Assembly (NCBI GenBank): GCA_946811185.2
Contig: OX328102.1
Location: forward strand, 12,959,194 to 13,023,193
Direction: 5' to 3'
Source: Hippopus hippopus
Lineage: Eukaryota > Mollusca > Bivalvia > Cardiida > Cardiidae
DNA length: 64,000 bases
Positions 1 through 10,560 of this stretch are shown here, piece by piece (positions within the stretch are counted from its first letter, which is position 1; the number at the start of each line of letters is the position of its first letter). The notes beneath the pieces were generated by a model. It did not search any database. It was not told the origin of the DNA and saw only the letters and a program-made list of their open reading frames with translations. A program made the position numbers and the translations under genes.

Positions 1-150
1 AAGCATATTTAAGAACCAGGGGTAGCTTGGGATGAGTTTTGTCCTATATATCTTGCTATATCCCCTTTAACAAAACTAACAGGTGTCTTGGGGTGTTGCC
101 CATATGGGCAACAGGTGGTGACAATAAATAAACAGAAACAGTCAAGCTGG
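1..150. other. Left edge, nothing recognised
   Basis: AT-rich sequence without a coding signal or a repeat family I could place. Confidence 0.5.
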
Positions 151-710
151 AACCAGTCAGGATCAACTCGGTGTTGGTCTTTTTCAAGTCACTCCTAACG
201 TAAGTTACCCATTAGAACCAGACTTCAACAACCTTATGTTGGTCGCCCTGGATTTTGTCAAGTTAGTCTTATGGTATGATGACTTTTGAAACCAGTCTGG
301 ATCAACCAAGTATTGGGCTCTCTAAACTTTATCAAGGCAGTCTCAAGAGAAAAGAACAACTAGAACCAGTCTGGAGCAAGCTCTTACTGATGACCCTGGA
401 CCTAATCAAGTTAGTCTGAAAGTATTGTTACTGAATAAACCCAGTATTTGTCATTTTGGACTTTATCAGGTCAATCTCAAGGTGTAGTTACTTCTGGAAC
501 CAATTTGAATCAACCCAGTACTTGTCTTTTGTGACTTTATCAAGTCAGTCTCAAGGTTTGGTTACTTCTGCAACCATTCTGAATCAACTTAGTATTTGTC
601 TTTTAGGACTTTATCAAGGAACTGTTACTATTCAAACCAGTGTGAAACAAGTTCAATCAACCCAGCATTTGTCTCTTTGGACTATTAAATTGGTCTCAAG
701 GTATGAGTAA
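151..710 (+). repeat. Degenerate minisatellite, period about 62-75 bp
   Basis: About eight units, each with a GAACCAGTCTGGATCAACC-like start followed by TTTGGACTTTATCAAGTCAG and CTCAAGGT. Unit starts fall near 151, 215, 290, 364, 434, 495, 569 and 633. An 84-codon reading frame here is only a by-product of the repeat. Confidence 0.8.
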
Positions 711-1123
711 GAGAACGACTGAACCTTTGGTTTAGTTTAACCACGGAAAAATATTAAATCTCTCGCTGAAAAGTTGCTTTAGTTTGAGTAAGATGAAAAG
801 AAATCACAGTGGTACAATGATTAATTTTGCACTCTTGATTATCTAAGTAGGGTGAGCTAGGTCTGTTGTTGCTGTCTTGTTTTATATATGTTTTGTTTGC
901 TTGGATAGATGCCTATCAGTGTATTGGCAGCAGATGACTCAAAACATTCAACAAATGAAACCTAGATAAATATGTACCTGATAATTATTTACTCTCAGTT
1001 TATCCTTTAACCCTTTGTTGCCTTGTCCAAAATATGGATGTCTAGTAAAGCAATTACAGAAATACAAGTTCATTTGTAAATAGGGTAAAACACCACACAA
1101 AAGAGTTTAAGAAAGTTCTTACT
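711..1123. other. Unassigned non-coding stretch
   Basis: No coding signal, no RNA gene and no repeat family recognised. Confidence 0.5.
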
Positions 1124-1320
1124 TTAACTCCATACCAAGCAATCCTGAGTTTTAACAACCGTGAGGAAATAGCCTTTTGAAAAACTTGTTGGAAAAGGAG
1201 AAAATGCTGGTAACCATTTTTTCTACACTTTCACAGATTATTATCATCATTTCAACTACATTTGATATGTGGTCTGCAAGTGCTTTCAATTTGGACTAGT
1301 CTAAATTTTGTTGTTTAATC
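1124..1320 (+). mobile_element. MITE-1 copy, diverged
   Basis: Starts TTAACTCCATACC. The central palindrome is damaged on its right arm; the right long arm (CTGCAAGTGCTTTCAATTTG) is clear. Confidence 0.75.
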
Positions 1321-1404
1321 TATCCATAATTATGTGAGAGAGTTTGGGTCTGTAGTATGTGTACTTATGAAAATATTTGGGTTTATTTATGGAAAAGTAA
1401 TTTA

Positions 1405-1605
1405 ACCAGACCCCAAATAAAGCATTTTGCAGGCAGTAAATTAAATGTGGCTCAAATACTAAAATTTGTCTTTTAAAGTTAGAAAACATTTTTGGAAAAG
1501 GAGAAAATAGTGCTTACCATCATTTTTCTCCTTTTCCCACAATGTTTTCTAAAAGATTCTCCCAATGGGTTGTTAAAACATTCTATAATTGTTTAGTAAA
1601 GATTT
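1405..1605 (-). mobile_element. MITE-1 copy, reverse orientation, diverged
   Basis: Long arm first (AAATGTGGCTCAAATACTAA), palindrome at about 1,486-1,548, short arm with GGGTTGTTAAAACATT. Terminal TTAA sites are eroded. Confidence 0.75.
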
Positions 1606-2021
1606 AAAGAAGAATACATAGAATTATGAAAACCTCTTCATACTTTCGTTTGGTTGTTGAGCCCTTAAAGTTTACGAACTGGTTAAAAGAGTGCAGAATT
1701 ATTTCTTTTTCACAGTTCTTGATAAAAATCTTGGACTTTCTTTATCTAGTAGCTTATCTTTTATCTGTTTTTCTTTCACATACTTGATAACAGCATGTTT
1801 GCATGGAAAGTGTAGAAAGATAAGAGAATTCTGGGTAATTTATCTGTCCAATCATGAATGAGTTTGAAATTCAATCTGACCTATAGAAAGATAAGGAGCA
1901 TATGGAACAACTCATTGAAATTTAAAGTTTATGTAACTTTGATAAAAGATTGAGAAGAAAAACAAGAAGTTTATTTTCTTGTATATTTTGCCCTATATTT
2001 TCTATTTACTGATTCCAGCTT

Positions 2022-2473
2022 TTTAACTTTCTATTGAAATTTCAGACTTGTCCAGTTTGAAAGCATTTATAGACCACAATATAGCTAAAATGATGTGACT
2101 TATCTTTGCAAGGGTACAAAACATAGTGGGAAAAGGAGAAAAATTTTCTCTAATGCTGATAACCAACATTTCCTCCTTTGACCATATTGTTTTCAATAGT
2201 CTACTTTCCATGGGTTGTAAAAGCTGAAAATTGTTTGATAGAAGATTAACTCTTTACCACATGATAGAATTTTAGACTTGTTCAAATTGAAAGCATTTGC
2301 AGATGATAAATTAAACTTAAATCAAATGAAAGTTTTTGTTCCTGAAAGAGCAGAAAACATTGTGGGAAAAGGAGAAGAAAATGCTGGTTACGAGCATTTT
2401 CTCCTTTTCCCACAATGTTTTCTACAGACTTCTTACTCAGGGTCGTTAAAGTCGGGATTGTTTGGTAAATGTT
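2022..2473 (-). mobile_element. Two MITE-1 copies in tandem sharing TTAA
   Basis: The first spans 2,022-2,249 and the second 2,246-2,473, with the TTAA at 2,246-2,249 common to both. Both are in reverse orientation with recognisable palindromes. Confidence 0.82.
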
Positions 2474-2536
2474 CAAAGGACTTTAGAACTAGGCTCATAG
2501 CATTGTCTGAAATTATGGGCACACTGTAATGCTAGC

Positions 2537-2751
2537 TTAACCCTCACAGGGTCTTTCACATCTAAAATTGCCTTTGCAGCCCGTGTAGATCAAGATCAGG
2601 CTGCACAATATGTGCAGCCTGATCTTTGATCTACATTGTCCACTTTGCTGAAAGACTTTAGACATTAGCAACATTGACATTGTGATTTTTTGGGTCTTAT
2701 TTCAAGACTGAAAAAATACCTTTTTGGTTTATTTGGTGTTCTAAGGGTTAA
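2537..2751 (+). mobile_element. MITE-3 copy, complete
   Basis: Starts TTAACCCTCACAGGGTC, ends CTAAGGGTTAA. The family hallmark is a palindrome around GATCAGGCTGCACAATATG / GTGCAGCCTGATC (2,592-2,630), followed by ATCTACATTGTCC. It is flanked by TTAA on both sides. Confidence 0.82.
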
Positions 2752-2777
2752 CCATATTTTCAGGATAATTTCTATAA

Positions 2778-3184
2778 TTAACCCTTTACTACATGACAAA
2801 ATCTCAGATTTTTCCAGATTGAAAGCATTAAATGTTTTGCAGACGATAAAATTGAATGTGGCTCAAATGATGGAATTTGTCTTGGAATGGGTGGAAGACA
2901 TTGTGAGAAAAGGAGAAAATGCTGGTTACCACCATTTTCTCCTTTTCCCACTCAAAAAGATTCTTCCTCAGGGTAGTACTCTTACCTCTGATGCATGTGA
3001 GAAAAGTAGTCAGTGGCTTGGAAATAAAGGTGTGTCAGTACTGGTGTGAGACAGCCAGGAAACTCATGCATAGGTGCACTGCAGGCTGTGATGTGACCGT
3101 AGCTGTCAAAACTGTGTTTAACTCCATTACAAACAAAGAAAGCCTCAGGGTAGTTATAACTCGGGATTGTCTAGTAGAGGGTTA
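2778..3184 (-). mobile_element. MITE-1 copy interrupted by a truncated SINE
   Basis: Bases 2,778-2,977 and 3,143-3,184 together make one reverse MITE-1 (TTAACCCTTTACTACATG ... GTAGAGGGTTAA). The interruption is bounded by a direct repeat of CCTCAGGGTAGT. Confidence 0.85.
2978..3142 (+). mobile_element. 5'-truncated tRNA-derived SINE with 12-bp target-site duplication
   Basis: The sequence (GTCAGTGGCTTGGAAATAAA, GATAGGTGCACTG-like) is the 3' two-thirds of the SINE seen complete at 4,502-4,808. The duplications are 2,966-2,977 and 3,143-3,154. The tRNA head is missing, as expected of incomplete reverse transcription. Confidence 0.85.
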
Positions 3185-4491
3185 AGACCCTAATATTTTT
3201 TTCATAGTTGCCAATAAATGCTTGCGTAATACCTTGTAGAGTTCAACCTTTGTAGATGTACAATTAGTGACATATGATCGATTTCAAATGAAACTTTGAT
3301 AGCAAAATATGCCCTAAGTAATGGGCCAAAACAAGAGCTTTTGCAGACAGTTTAGATCAAGATCAGACTGCACAGAGTGTGCTGTTTTATCCACTTATTA
3401 AGTCGAGTTTATCAGATAAAAAATCTCCCAAGCTTAATTGGATTGTACTTTTAGCCATCAAAAGAAGGAATTTTACTGATTTGGTGCTGAAGGAATTACC
3501 TGTAAGCATGTTTGCTAACATGCTGAATGATATTCAGACAGTGGACAGAATCCAGACACACAGAAAAGTCCAGAGCTTGCAATCTTATGCCTTTCTTGTA
3601 AGAATATCACATAAAGCATTGGACAATCTAGAGCCATGATAGGACTGTGTTCTCTGTAGAGTCTAATCATGATCTACACTGTCCTAAAAGAGACCGAAGC
3701 ATCTAAAAAAGAGGAATGAAAACCCAAAATTCTACAAGTATTTACTTTGTATAGAGACAGAAGTGTTGGTTCACAGTTAAATGTTTGGGTGTGGTACCAA
3801 ATTGCTGGAGTTATCAGACTTCAATCAGATTATCTGATGTCTAAAATGGTTACACCCAAGTTTAACAACTTTCCATTGGCTTATACTATGCCATACTAAC
3901 CAGAATTCCTTCAAAATGTGTCCAAAGCTCAGTTGAATTGTTTTATTTGGGTTTGTTAGCTTTCAGATGGATTTTAGAAATTTGACTTATCATATGCTTA
4001 GTTAAGTAAGTAACTTGGTTGCTGAATATAATGTTTTTAACTCATCTGAGACAAATTTGTAACTATGAAGACAGTATAGTGAAAAAAAGATAATAATGAG
4101 TTCATATTGAATGTGTGAATATGTGAAAACATTATGGCCAAAGGAAAAGCTGTTAGCTCAATACCTTCAAGACAATTGTTTTCGAAAATGCTCAACAGTG
4201 AGATGGACAGTTGTCTGCAAGGGTTTTATCTTTGTTTTGATCAAAACATGATGTAGTGCTTAAGTACATATTTTTGTTATTGTTTGTTTTTCTTTTAAAA
4301 GTTCCTGAAAATAAGAAACAAAAAAAAACAGTATGCTTGCACAAGGTGGTGTTTTTACACAGTCAGGAGTCTAAAATTTGGCAAGCAGCTGATTAGACCT
4401 GGGCTACTTGCTTTTGATAATTAAGTTGAAGAAAGTACATGGAAGATTACATTGCCCTCTGATGCTGCCATTGCCCTTTGACTCGGCCTAA
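3185..4491. other. Non-coding stretch with MITE-3 fragments
   Basis: MITE-3-like pieces at about 3,311-3,400 (GATCAAGATCAGACTGCACA) and 3,625-3,700. An 86-codon reading frame at 3,379-3,639 resembles nothing I know and is not supported as a gene. The rest is unassigned. Confidence 0.55.
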
Positions 4492-4501
4492 AGCAAAATG
4501 A

Positions 4502-4808
4502 GCCGAGCTCCGGTAGCTCAGTCGGTAGCGTGCAGGACTTGAGAACAGGGGGTCGTGGGTTCCATCCCCGGCTCGGCCAATTTCCTTCCGAGGATTGATG
4601 ATAGTCATTGCGACAGGATTCATTCCTCTCCCACTGCTGATCATTGTTTCAACAATTGGTTATGTGGAAAACCAGCCAGTGGCTTGGAAGGAAAAATTGT
4701 GCTGAGTACTGGTAAAAGAGACTCCAGGAAAGCATGCACTGGCCACCGCGATATAACTGAAATAATGTTGAAAACGGCGTTAAAACACCAAACAATCAAT
4801 CAATCTGT
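4502..4808 (+). mobile_element. tRNA-derived SINE, full length, with target-site duplication
   Basis: The head resembles a tRNA with pol III boxes: A box TAGCTCAGTCGG (4,513-4,524) and a B-box-like GGGTTCCATCC (4,557-4,567). The body has CAGCCAGTGGCTTGGAAGG and GGCGTTAAAACACC, and the tail is (CAAT)n. The flanking direct repeat AGCAAAATGA is at 4,492-4,501 and 4,809-4,818. It is a mobile element, not a tRNA gene. Confidence 0.92.
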
Positions 4809-4925
4809 AGCAAAATGAAGTATTTGAAAATCAGAAAAATAATATAAAAAATAACATAGAAAATGTAAAAGTATTGCAATCAGGCTTTAGTTTACAAATG
4901 GAAAGTATTTAGGCTTTGAGTTTCT

Positions 4926-5151
4926 TTAAGCCTTTACCAACAATCCTGAGTTTCAACGACCCCAAGGAAGAAGACTTTTGAAAACATAGTGGGAAAAGGA
5001 GAAAATGCTGGTAACCAGCATTTTCTATTTCCCAGAATGTTTTCTACCCTTTGAAGGTTTGAAATCTTCATTTAGGTCACATTTATGTTATTGTCTGCAA
5101 ATACTTTCAATTTTGACAAGTCCAGAGTTTTGCCATTTGGTAAAGAGTTAA
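4926..5151 (+). mobile_element. MITE-1 copy
   Basis: TAAGCCTTTACCAACAATCC start, palindrome at about 4,982-5,043, end TTTGGTAAAGAGTTAA. Confidence 0.85.
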
Positions 5152-5159
5152 TGCATTCA

Positions 5160-5582
5160 AGAATTTCACTTGTCATGTTCTCTTCAATTCAGTCAGGTCC
5201 TTTCTTTTTCCATCATGTCTATATTTTTCCAGTCATGCTTCACTGTCATACCTATTTTCTGTCATGTCTCTTATGTTACTGTCATGTTTAGTTTCCTGTC
5301 ATGTCTCTTACATAGATTTGATGTCCCTTTCTTTCCTATCATATCTCTTTTCTAACTTTCATGTCCCTTTGTTTCCTGTCATGTCTTCTTTTCTGTCATG
5401 CCCCTATTTCCTGTCATATCTTCTTACCTGTCATATCATTTAACTTCTGGTTATGTCATTTTCTTTCTTAACTCTCATGCCCATCTCTTTTTTGTTATGT
5501 CTTTTTATTTTTCTTCATATATTTTGTCTTTCCTGTCATGTTTTTTTATTTTCTCTTTCAGAACTGTGAACTTTGACATCCT
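5160..5582 (+). repeat. Pyrimidine-rich degenerate repeat
   Basis: Repeated TTTCCTGTCATGTC-type units with irregular spacing (for example near 5,291, 5,372, 5,390, 5,410, 5,531). Strand asymmetry is strong (T+C rich on +). Short reading frames here are repeat artefacts. Confidence 0.7.
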
Positions 5583-6122
5583 TCATTACCTTTATGACTT
5601 TATGTAATGCCCAGCAAGGAAACAGGTCTTTATTCTCTGCCCATTTGTGGTGCTCAAAGACAAAATGTGTTCTGTTTGTTTATAATCATGTGGAGCAGGA
5701 TGAATTTGTTGGATTTAGAATGTAATAGTTGGTTTCGAAAAGTGGCATCAGTAAAACATGTCTCTAAGATAAAATGGCGGTGTCTTCTTTTGTGTTTTGT
5801 TAGTGGAATAGATGTAAAAACCGATGGATTGCTGTACTTAATTGTAAAGGTTAGCAGTGTTTCTCGCCCAGTCAATGGCTAGTATAAAACATGACATCCC
5901 TATAAATTGTGTGCAACATAGGATGGAACTCTGTGAAAAGGATAGTATAATTTTTCTGTGGACAGGAAAAGTGGATGGGAAAAGGAATAATTTTTCTTCT
6001 ACAGTAGTTAGTCCTTTAAGTGTACATCTGCCTACAGTTTCCTCGATACCAGGTCCTGTGATTTAGGGTCCCTGAGAGTGGATGGAAATAGGACTTTTTT
6101 TTTTCTACAAGCAGTTAGTGCT
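5583..6122. other. Unassigned non-coding stretch
   Basis: Overlapping short frames on both strands but no family similarity, splice-bounded exon or RNA gene that I can support. Confidence 0.45.
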
Positions 6123-6586
6123 ATAAGCCTTTATTAGACAAGGAAATTTTAGAATTGTCCAAACTGAAGGCATTTGCTTGCAACGAATTAAGTATGGTTT
6201 GCCAAGGTTTGTCTCTAGGAGTGTAGAAAACATTTTGGAAAAAGGAGAAAATGCTTGTTACCACTATTTTCTCCTTTTCCCGCAATGCTTTCAAAAGTCT
6301 ATTTCTTCAGGGTCATTAAAAACTTTGGATTGTGTGTAAAAGGGATAAGAATAATTTCCTCAAGCTATTAACTCTTCACCAAACCATTCAGTAGATGGAG
6401 GGATAACACACTCGAAAACTTTGTAGGAAAGGAGAAAATGGCTGTTCACATTTTATCATTTTCCCACATTGCATTTGGTCCTTCCAAAGACAAATCTCAT
6501 AATTTGAGCCACATTTAACTTGGTCATCTGCAAGTGCTTTTTCAACATAGATAAGTCTAACTCTGTGTGGTCTCGGAAAGAGGTAA
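6123..6586. mobile_element. Two MITE-1 copies, opposite orientations
   Basis: 6,123-6,348 is reverse with a clear palindrome (6,226-6,290). 6,368-6,586 is forward and diverged, with degraded right end GGTCTCGGAAAGAGGTAA. Confidence 0.75.
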
Positions 6587-6604
6587 ATGCAGTTCCTCCA
6601 ACTG

Positions 6605-7020
6605 TTAATCCTTTATCTAACAATCCTGAATTTCAATGACCTTGAGGAAGAAGGCTTTGAAACCATTGTGGGAGGAGGAGAAACTGCTGGCACCAGCATT
6701 TTCTCCTTTTTTCACATTTTCTACTTTTCCAAAAACATATTTAACTCTTTCCCAAACAAGAAAATTTTAGACATCTCCAAATTCAAAGCATTTGCAGATA
6801 ACAAAATTAATGTGACTCAAAAATTGAAGTTTGTTATGGGAAGGGTAGAAAATATTGTGGGAAAAGGAGAAAATGCTGGTTACCAGCATTTTCTCCTTTT
6901 CTCACAATATTTTCTACAGGCTTCTTCCTCGGGATCGTGAAAACCAGGGATTGTTTATATTTATTGTAATGTCTGGTTTCAATTTGGATAAGTCCAAATG
7001 TTTGGTTTGGTAAAGAGTAA
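6605..7020 (+). mobile_element. MITE-1 copy with a second MITE-1 nested inside
   Basis: The outer copy is 6,605-6,740 plus 6,959-7,020 (ends TTTGGTAAAGAGTAA). The inner, reverse-oriented copy is 6,741-6,958 (TTAACTCTTTCCCAAAC start, near-perfect palindrome at 6,846-6,911). The outer copy is more diverged, so the inner insertion is younger. Confidence 0.82.
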
Positions 7021-7174
7021 AAAGATTTGTGCAAACTGCATTTAGTAAATGTGTCACCATATGAAACAGATAAACTGTGAATAACTCCATTCCTTGCAAT
7101 GTTATCAGTGATTTACATGAAAGTTGGTTGATAAGGAGAAATTGCCAGTAATAATTTATTTCTTTACATATTTG

Positions 7175-7406
7175 CCATGCTTTGGCAAAAGGGCGTTTAA
7201 TGCATCTCTCTGATGCATTTTAACAACCAAGACATTGCAAGATTATGATCCATAAAACCCATTTTGTCGAACAATCGACTGAATCATGAGGTAGACCAGT
7301 GTTCATGCAGAAAATTGACCAATAGCAAAAAGTTTCGACCCAATTCAGCATGCCCGGACAGGGCAGGTTGACCTTGGTTGATACTTTTTGAAAATGCATG
7401 AAACCT
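7175..7406 (+). mobile_element. MITE-2 copy, diverged
   Basis: CATGCTTTGGCAAAAGGGCG start, TTTAATGCATCTCTCTGATG, a central inverted repeat around CAGCATGCCCGGACAGGGCA, then GGTTGATACTTTTTGAAAAT. Confidence 0.7.
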
Positions 7407-7668
7407 TCTTACAGACCATTGTTTATATTTATACTATACCAAACTTCCAAACACAACACCAAAATTATGTTAATTTTGTTCAGATTTAATTTCCAGGGCA
7501 TAAGTATTCCTCAACCAATTCCTCCAACATATGTAAAATTCGTCGTGTACATTTTACTGATTTTCTGTCACAGTTGACTGAACAAATGACAAAAAACATG
7601 TGTGCCTCCTAGTGAATTGCAAATGCAGGATGTGAATATCCACTGATATCACTCTTCTGGCAGGTTCA

Positions 7669-7862
7669 GGAAAGCTTAACTGTCATTTTGGGGCATTTAT
7701 TGTACAGCTAAGGTTCGTTGAAAATGCCGAGATTGACCATAGAAGGACAATTGGATTGCTGCAAGCTGGCTAGTATAAACAACAGGTAGCTTGTGCCCTT
7801 AACTGCGCCCATTCTATCATTGGCAGATTGTGAAGAAAATTTAATTAAAAAGGTATGCAAGA
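7669..7862 (+). pseudogene. Tc1/mariner-type HTH fragment, broken copy
   Basis: Starts AGGAAAGCTTAACTG and contains ATGCCGAGATTGACCATAG (ATG at 7,724). It aligns along its length with the reverse complement of 7,910-8,122, but has deletions, a frame break and a TAG early in the helix-turn-helix region. It ends at AAG|GTATGC, a donor-like site at the same place as in its partner. Confidence 0.78.
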
Positions 7863-7911
7863 TTTTTTATTTCTGTTTACTGATGGAACAAGAAACAAAA
7901 CAGTAAATCTT

Positions 7912-8064
7912 TCACTTTGATATACCTGTCTGATTAAATTTTCTCCACAATCTGGTAATCATAGAAGGAACACAGTTAAGAGCCCAAGCTACCTGTCGCT
8001 CAGACTGGCCAGCTTGCAGCAGTCCAATTGCCTGTCTTCGGACTTCTATGGTCAATCTTGGCAT
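7912..8064 (-). pseudogene. Tc1/mariner-type HTH N-terminal fragment, more intact copy
   Basis: From ATG at 8,064 the minus strand reads 50 residues: MPRLTIEVRRQAIGLLQAGQ, SERQVAWALNCVPSMITRLW, RKFNQTGISK. The pattern (R..A..LL.AG.S.RQVA..L......I.RLW..F..TG) is that of the first helix-turn-helix of Tc1-like transposases. There is no catalytic DDE domain nearby, and the frame ends just after a CAG|GTATAT donor-like site. It is either a transposase remnant or a captured first exon; I favour a remnant. Confidence 0.7.
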
Positions 8065-8120
8065 TTTCAATGTGGCTGAGCTGTACAGTACGTGTGCTAT
8101 AATGACGGCCAAGCTTTCCT

Positions 8121-8259
8121 TACTAGCATTTTCTCCTTTTCCCACAATGTTTTCTACCCTATCAAAGACAAATTTCATCATGTGAACTATATTTAAATTT
8201 TCATCTGCAAATACTTTCAATTTGGACTGGTCTATATTTTTGTCTTGCGGTAGAGTTAA
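8121..8259 (+). mobile_element. MITE-1 right half
   Basis: Begins inside the palindrome (AGCATTTTCTCCTTTTCCCA) and runs to CTTGCGGTAGAGTTAA. The left half is absent; the Tc1-type fragment abuts the break. Confidence 0.8.
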
Positions 8260-8640
8260 TATTTTGTTGTCTGTACAAAGAGTTAACCCCTGGCAAACAT
8301 TTCTTTGTAAAGGCTTTGTTCCATTTTGTTTTCGTTCCACCGTATGTGTTCAATTTATATATCATTTTGCAAATGTATAGATGCATTTTTCTAATAAATT
8401 TTGTTCATATGTCTGTCATTCCTGTCCGATTTCAGCTCACTTTACATAAAATGCTTTAGGTGACTTATTGTCATAGGCCTGTGAGTTTGCAATCAAAATT
8501 TGTCTTACTACAGTCACATAATATGCCTAGTTTTTTCTACAATATTATGGAAAATTGGATAGAACCTGTCTCTTGATGTCTTTGATGACTATGAGTACGA
8601 TTTTACCCAATATGTTTACCCCCACCATACACACACAACA

Positions 8641-8655
8641 AAGGGGGGGGGGGGT
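8641..8655 (+). repeat. Poly-G tract
   Basis: Twelve consecutive G from 8,643, next to an ACACACACAA stretch. Similar G or C runs occur at 13,173-13,205, 14,033-14,044 and 19,873-19,882. Confidence 0.8.
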
Positions 8656-8753
8656 GGACTACACCGGAATCATGGCATCCATCCATCTGTCTACACATTG
8701 ACTCAGTCTGTGTGTACTCTCCTCATACAGTTGTCAACCAATTTGGTTGATAT

Positions 8754-8967
8754 TTTAAACCTTAGAGCGCCAAATAAATCCAACTCACATTTTCAGTCTA
8801 GAAATAAGACCCAAATAAGTGCAATTTCAAGGTTGCTTTTGTTTTATGGTTTCAACAAAGCAGACAATAAAGATCAAAGATCAGACTGCACGTTTTGTAC
8901 AGTCTGATCTTGATCTGCACTGGCCGCATAGGCAACAAAAGTTGTGAAAGGCACTTTAAGGGTTAAT
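8754..8967 (+). mobile_element. MITE-3 copy
   Basis: Starts near TTAAACCTTAGAGCGCC. Palindrome GATCAGACTGCACGTTTTG / TACAGTCTGATC at 8,882-8,913; end TTTAAGGGTTAA. Confidence 0.8.
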
Positions 8968-9231
8968 AGAAGCCTTACTACCATAAGAACTTGTTCACCT
9001 GCCATTTTGATTTTGATTGGTTGATTATTACAGAGTTATATCCCCTTTTTTCTTGATTCCATGTTATGGCAAGTGGTGGAAAGAATTCAGGGGCCTGCGG
9101 CAGATCTGTTTGATTTTAGGATGGTTGGCAAAAGCAGACCAAAATTTAAACAAAACTTGCAGACTACTATATTTTGAGTAGGGGATCGGGGTAAAACATT
9201 TGAATAAGACTTTAGTCAAATTGAATATTAA

Positions 9232-9446
9232 ATGTGGGCTTAATGTATATCCATGATGCATTATACTAAGCAAGTTATCACATAATGATAAAATTCATTT
9301 TGTCTAGAAACCAACTGAATCTTGTGGAAGAATGGTCCTTGGACATGCTGAAAACTTACTAATAGCAAAAAGTATTATCTTGTGTCAGCCTGGGCAGACT
9401 GTGCAAGCTGACATGAATCGATACTTTTTTCAGGTGCATTTGATCA
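9232..9446 (+). mobile_element. MITE-2 copy, diverged
   Basis: TGGGCTTAATGTATATCC start, ATGATGCATTATACTAAGCA, palindromic GTCAGCCTGGGCAGACTGTG and CAAGCTGACATGAATCG, then GATACTTTTTTCAGG. Confidence 0.7.
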
Positions 9447-9569
9447 ATTGCCCATATCAGTTTCACTTATACAAATAGTGTACATAAAGACCAGTCTGTA
9501 CAGAACATGCTGTCTGATCTTTGATCAACTATGCTGTCTACATTGGGTTCACTATGCTGTGAGATTTTC

Positions 9570-9768
9570 CTTGCCAAAAAAGCATTACAGGACAAAATCA
9601 TGTATAAACAACCCTAAGAAGAAAAGCTTTGAAAAACATTTTTGCCGTTTCCATCAATGTTTTTTCTGACCTTTCAAAGGACCAATTTCATAATTTAAGC
9701 TATATTTATCAGTTTTGACGTCTTTCAATTTGGATTAGTCTAAAAATTGTTGTCTGATAAAGCGATAG
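9570..9768 (+). mobile_element. MITE-1 copy, internally deleted
   Basis: The short arm (AACCCTAAGAAGAAAAGC) is joined to the right arm with most of the central palindrome missing. Confidence 0.65.
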
Positions 9769-9889
9769 AATTACCATATTCAGGATATTTCTTTCTAGGC
9801 TAATGAACTCCATTTCATTTTTTGTGTGGGCTGTAGAGGTTAAAAAATGCATGTCAGATGAAAAAGAGGCTTGTGTATTGGCCAATACA

Positions 9890-10107
9890 ATCATTAACTC
9901 TTATCCTGCTACGTAAATGGAACAAAGATTTCCAGCCAATAGAGTATACTGAAACATTGCGATTACAAAGTATTTGTTGCTGGACAAGAACTCACTGCAT
10001 TGGACAGTGTCCATCAAAGATCAGACTGCATGTTCTGTGCAGTCTGATCTTGATCTACACTGTCGGCAAAAGGTCAGTGAGTCGTGCTTAGCAGCCTAAG
10101 GGGTTAA
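9890..10107 (+). mobile_element. MITE-3 copy, longer subtype
   Basis: Ends match as inverted repeats: TTAACTCTTATCCTGCTA at the left and TTAGCAGCCTAAGGGGTTAA at the right. The palindrome GATCAGACTGCATGTTCTG is at 10,019-10,051. Confidence 0.82.
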
Positions 10108-10258
10108 AATTTTGGCATGTAATTGGTGTGAGCCAGATAGAGACTGATTGCCAGAGGAACTTATTTACTCAAGTACCTCTTCTGTAATTTGAGTCAATTA
10201 GTCAATCTGATGTCAAAAGGCTCTTTAAAGTTGAAAACTCTCAGGTTTTAACACATTG

Positions 10259-10560
10259 CTTAACCCTGTAACACACCATCCCAACTTTTTACAACCCTGA
10301 GGAAAAGAGGCGTTTGAAAATATTGTTGAAAAGGAGTAAATAGTGGTGACTAGCATTTTCCCCTTTTCCCACGTTTTCTACCATATTAAAGACAGCAATC
10401 ATTATTTGCACTACATTTGTTGTCTACAAATGCTTTAAAGAGTTAATAAGCATGTTTAACCCTTAATCTGGTAACAAAATATTAGACTCGTCCAAATGCG
10501 AGCATTTGCAGATGAGGTAATAAACGTAGACCAATGCATAGGATTTGTGACAAGGGTTAA
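10259..10560. mobile_element. Two MITE-1 copies
   Basis: 10,259-10,446 is forward. 10,456-10,560 is reverse, with the whole central palindrome deleted so that the two arms meet. Confidence 0.75.

Noticed and set aside
3379..3639. 86-codon plus-strand frame
   Set aside because: No family similarity, adjoining MITE-3 fragments, no supporting signals.
4507..4578. tRNA-like sequence, with others at about 12,803-12,888, 14,220-14,290 and 38,427-38,495
   Set aside because: They have A and B boxes but are joined to a shared SINE body and (CAAT)n tail, with target duplications around three of them. They are SINE heads, not tRNA genes.
6587..6940. Short frames with the recurring peptide [21 protein letters not shown]
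   Set aside because: The peptide is the translation of the MITE-1 palindrome and recurs at dozens of sites in both orientations; it is not a protein family.
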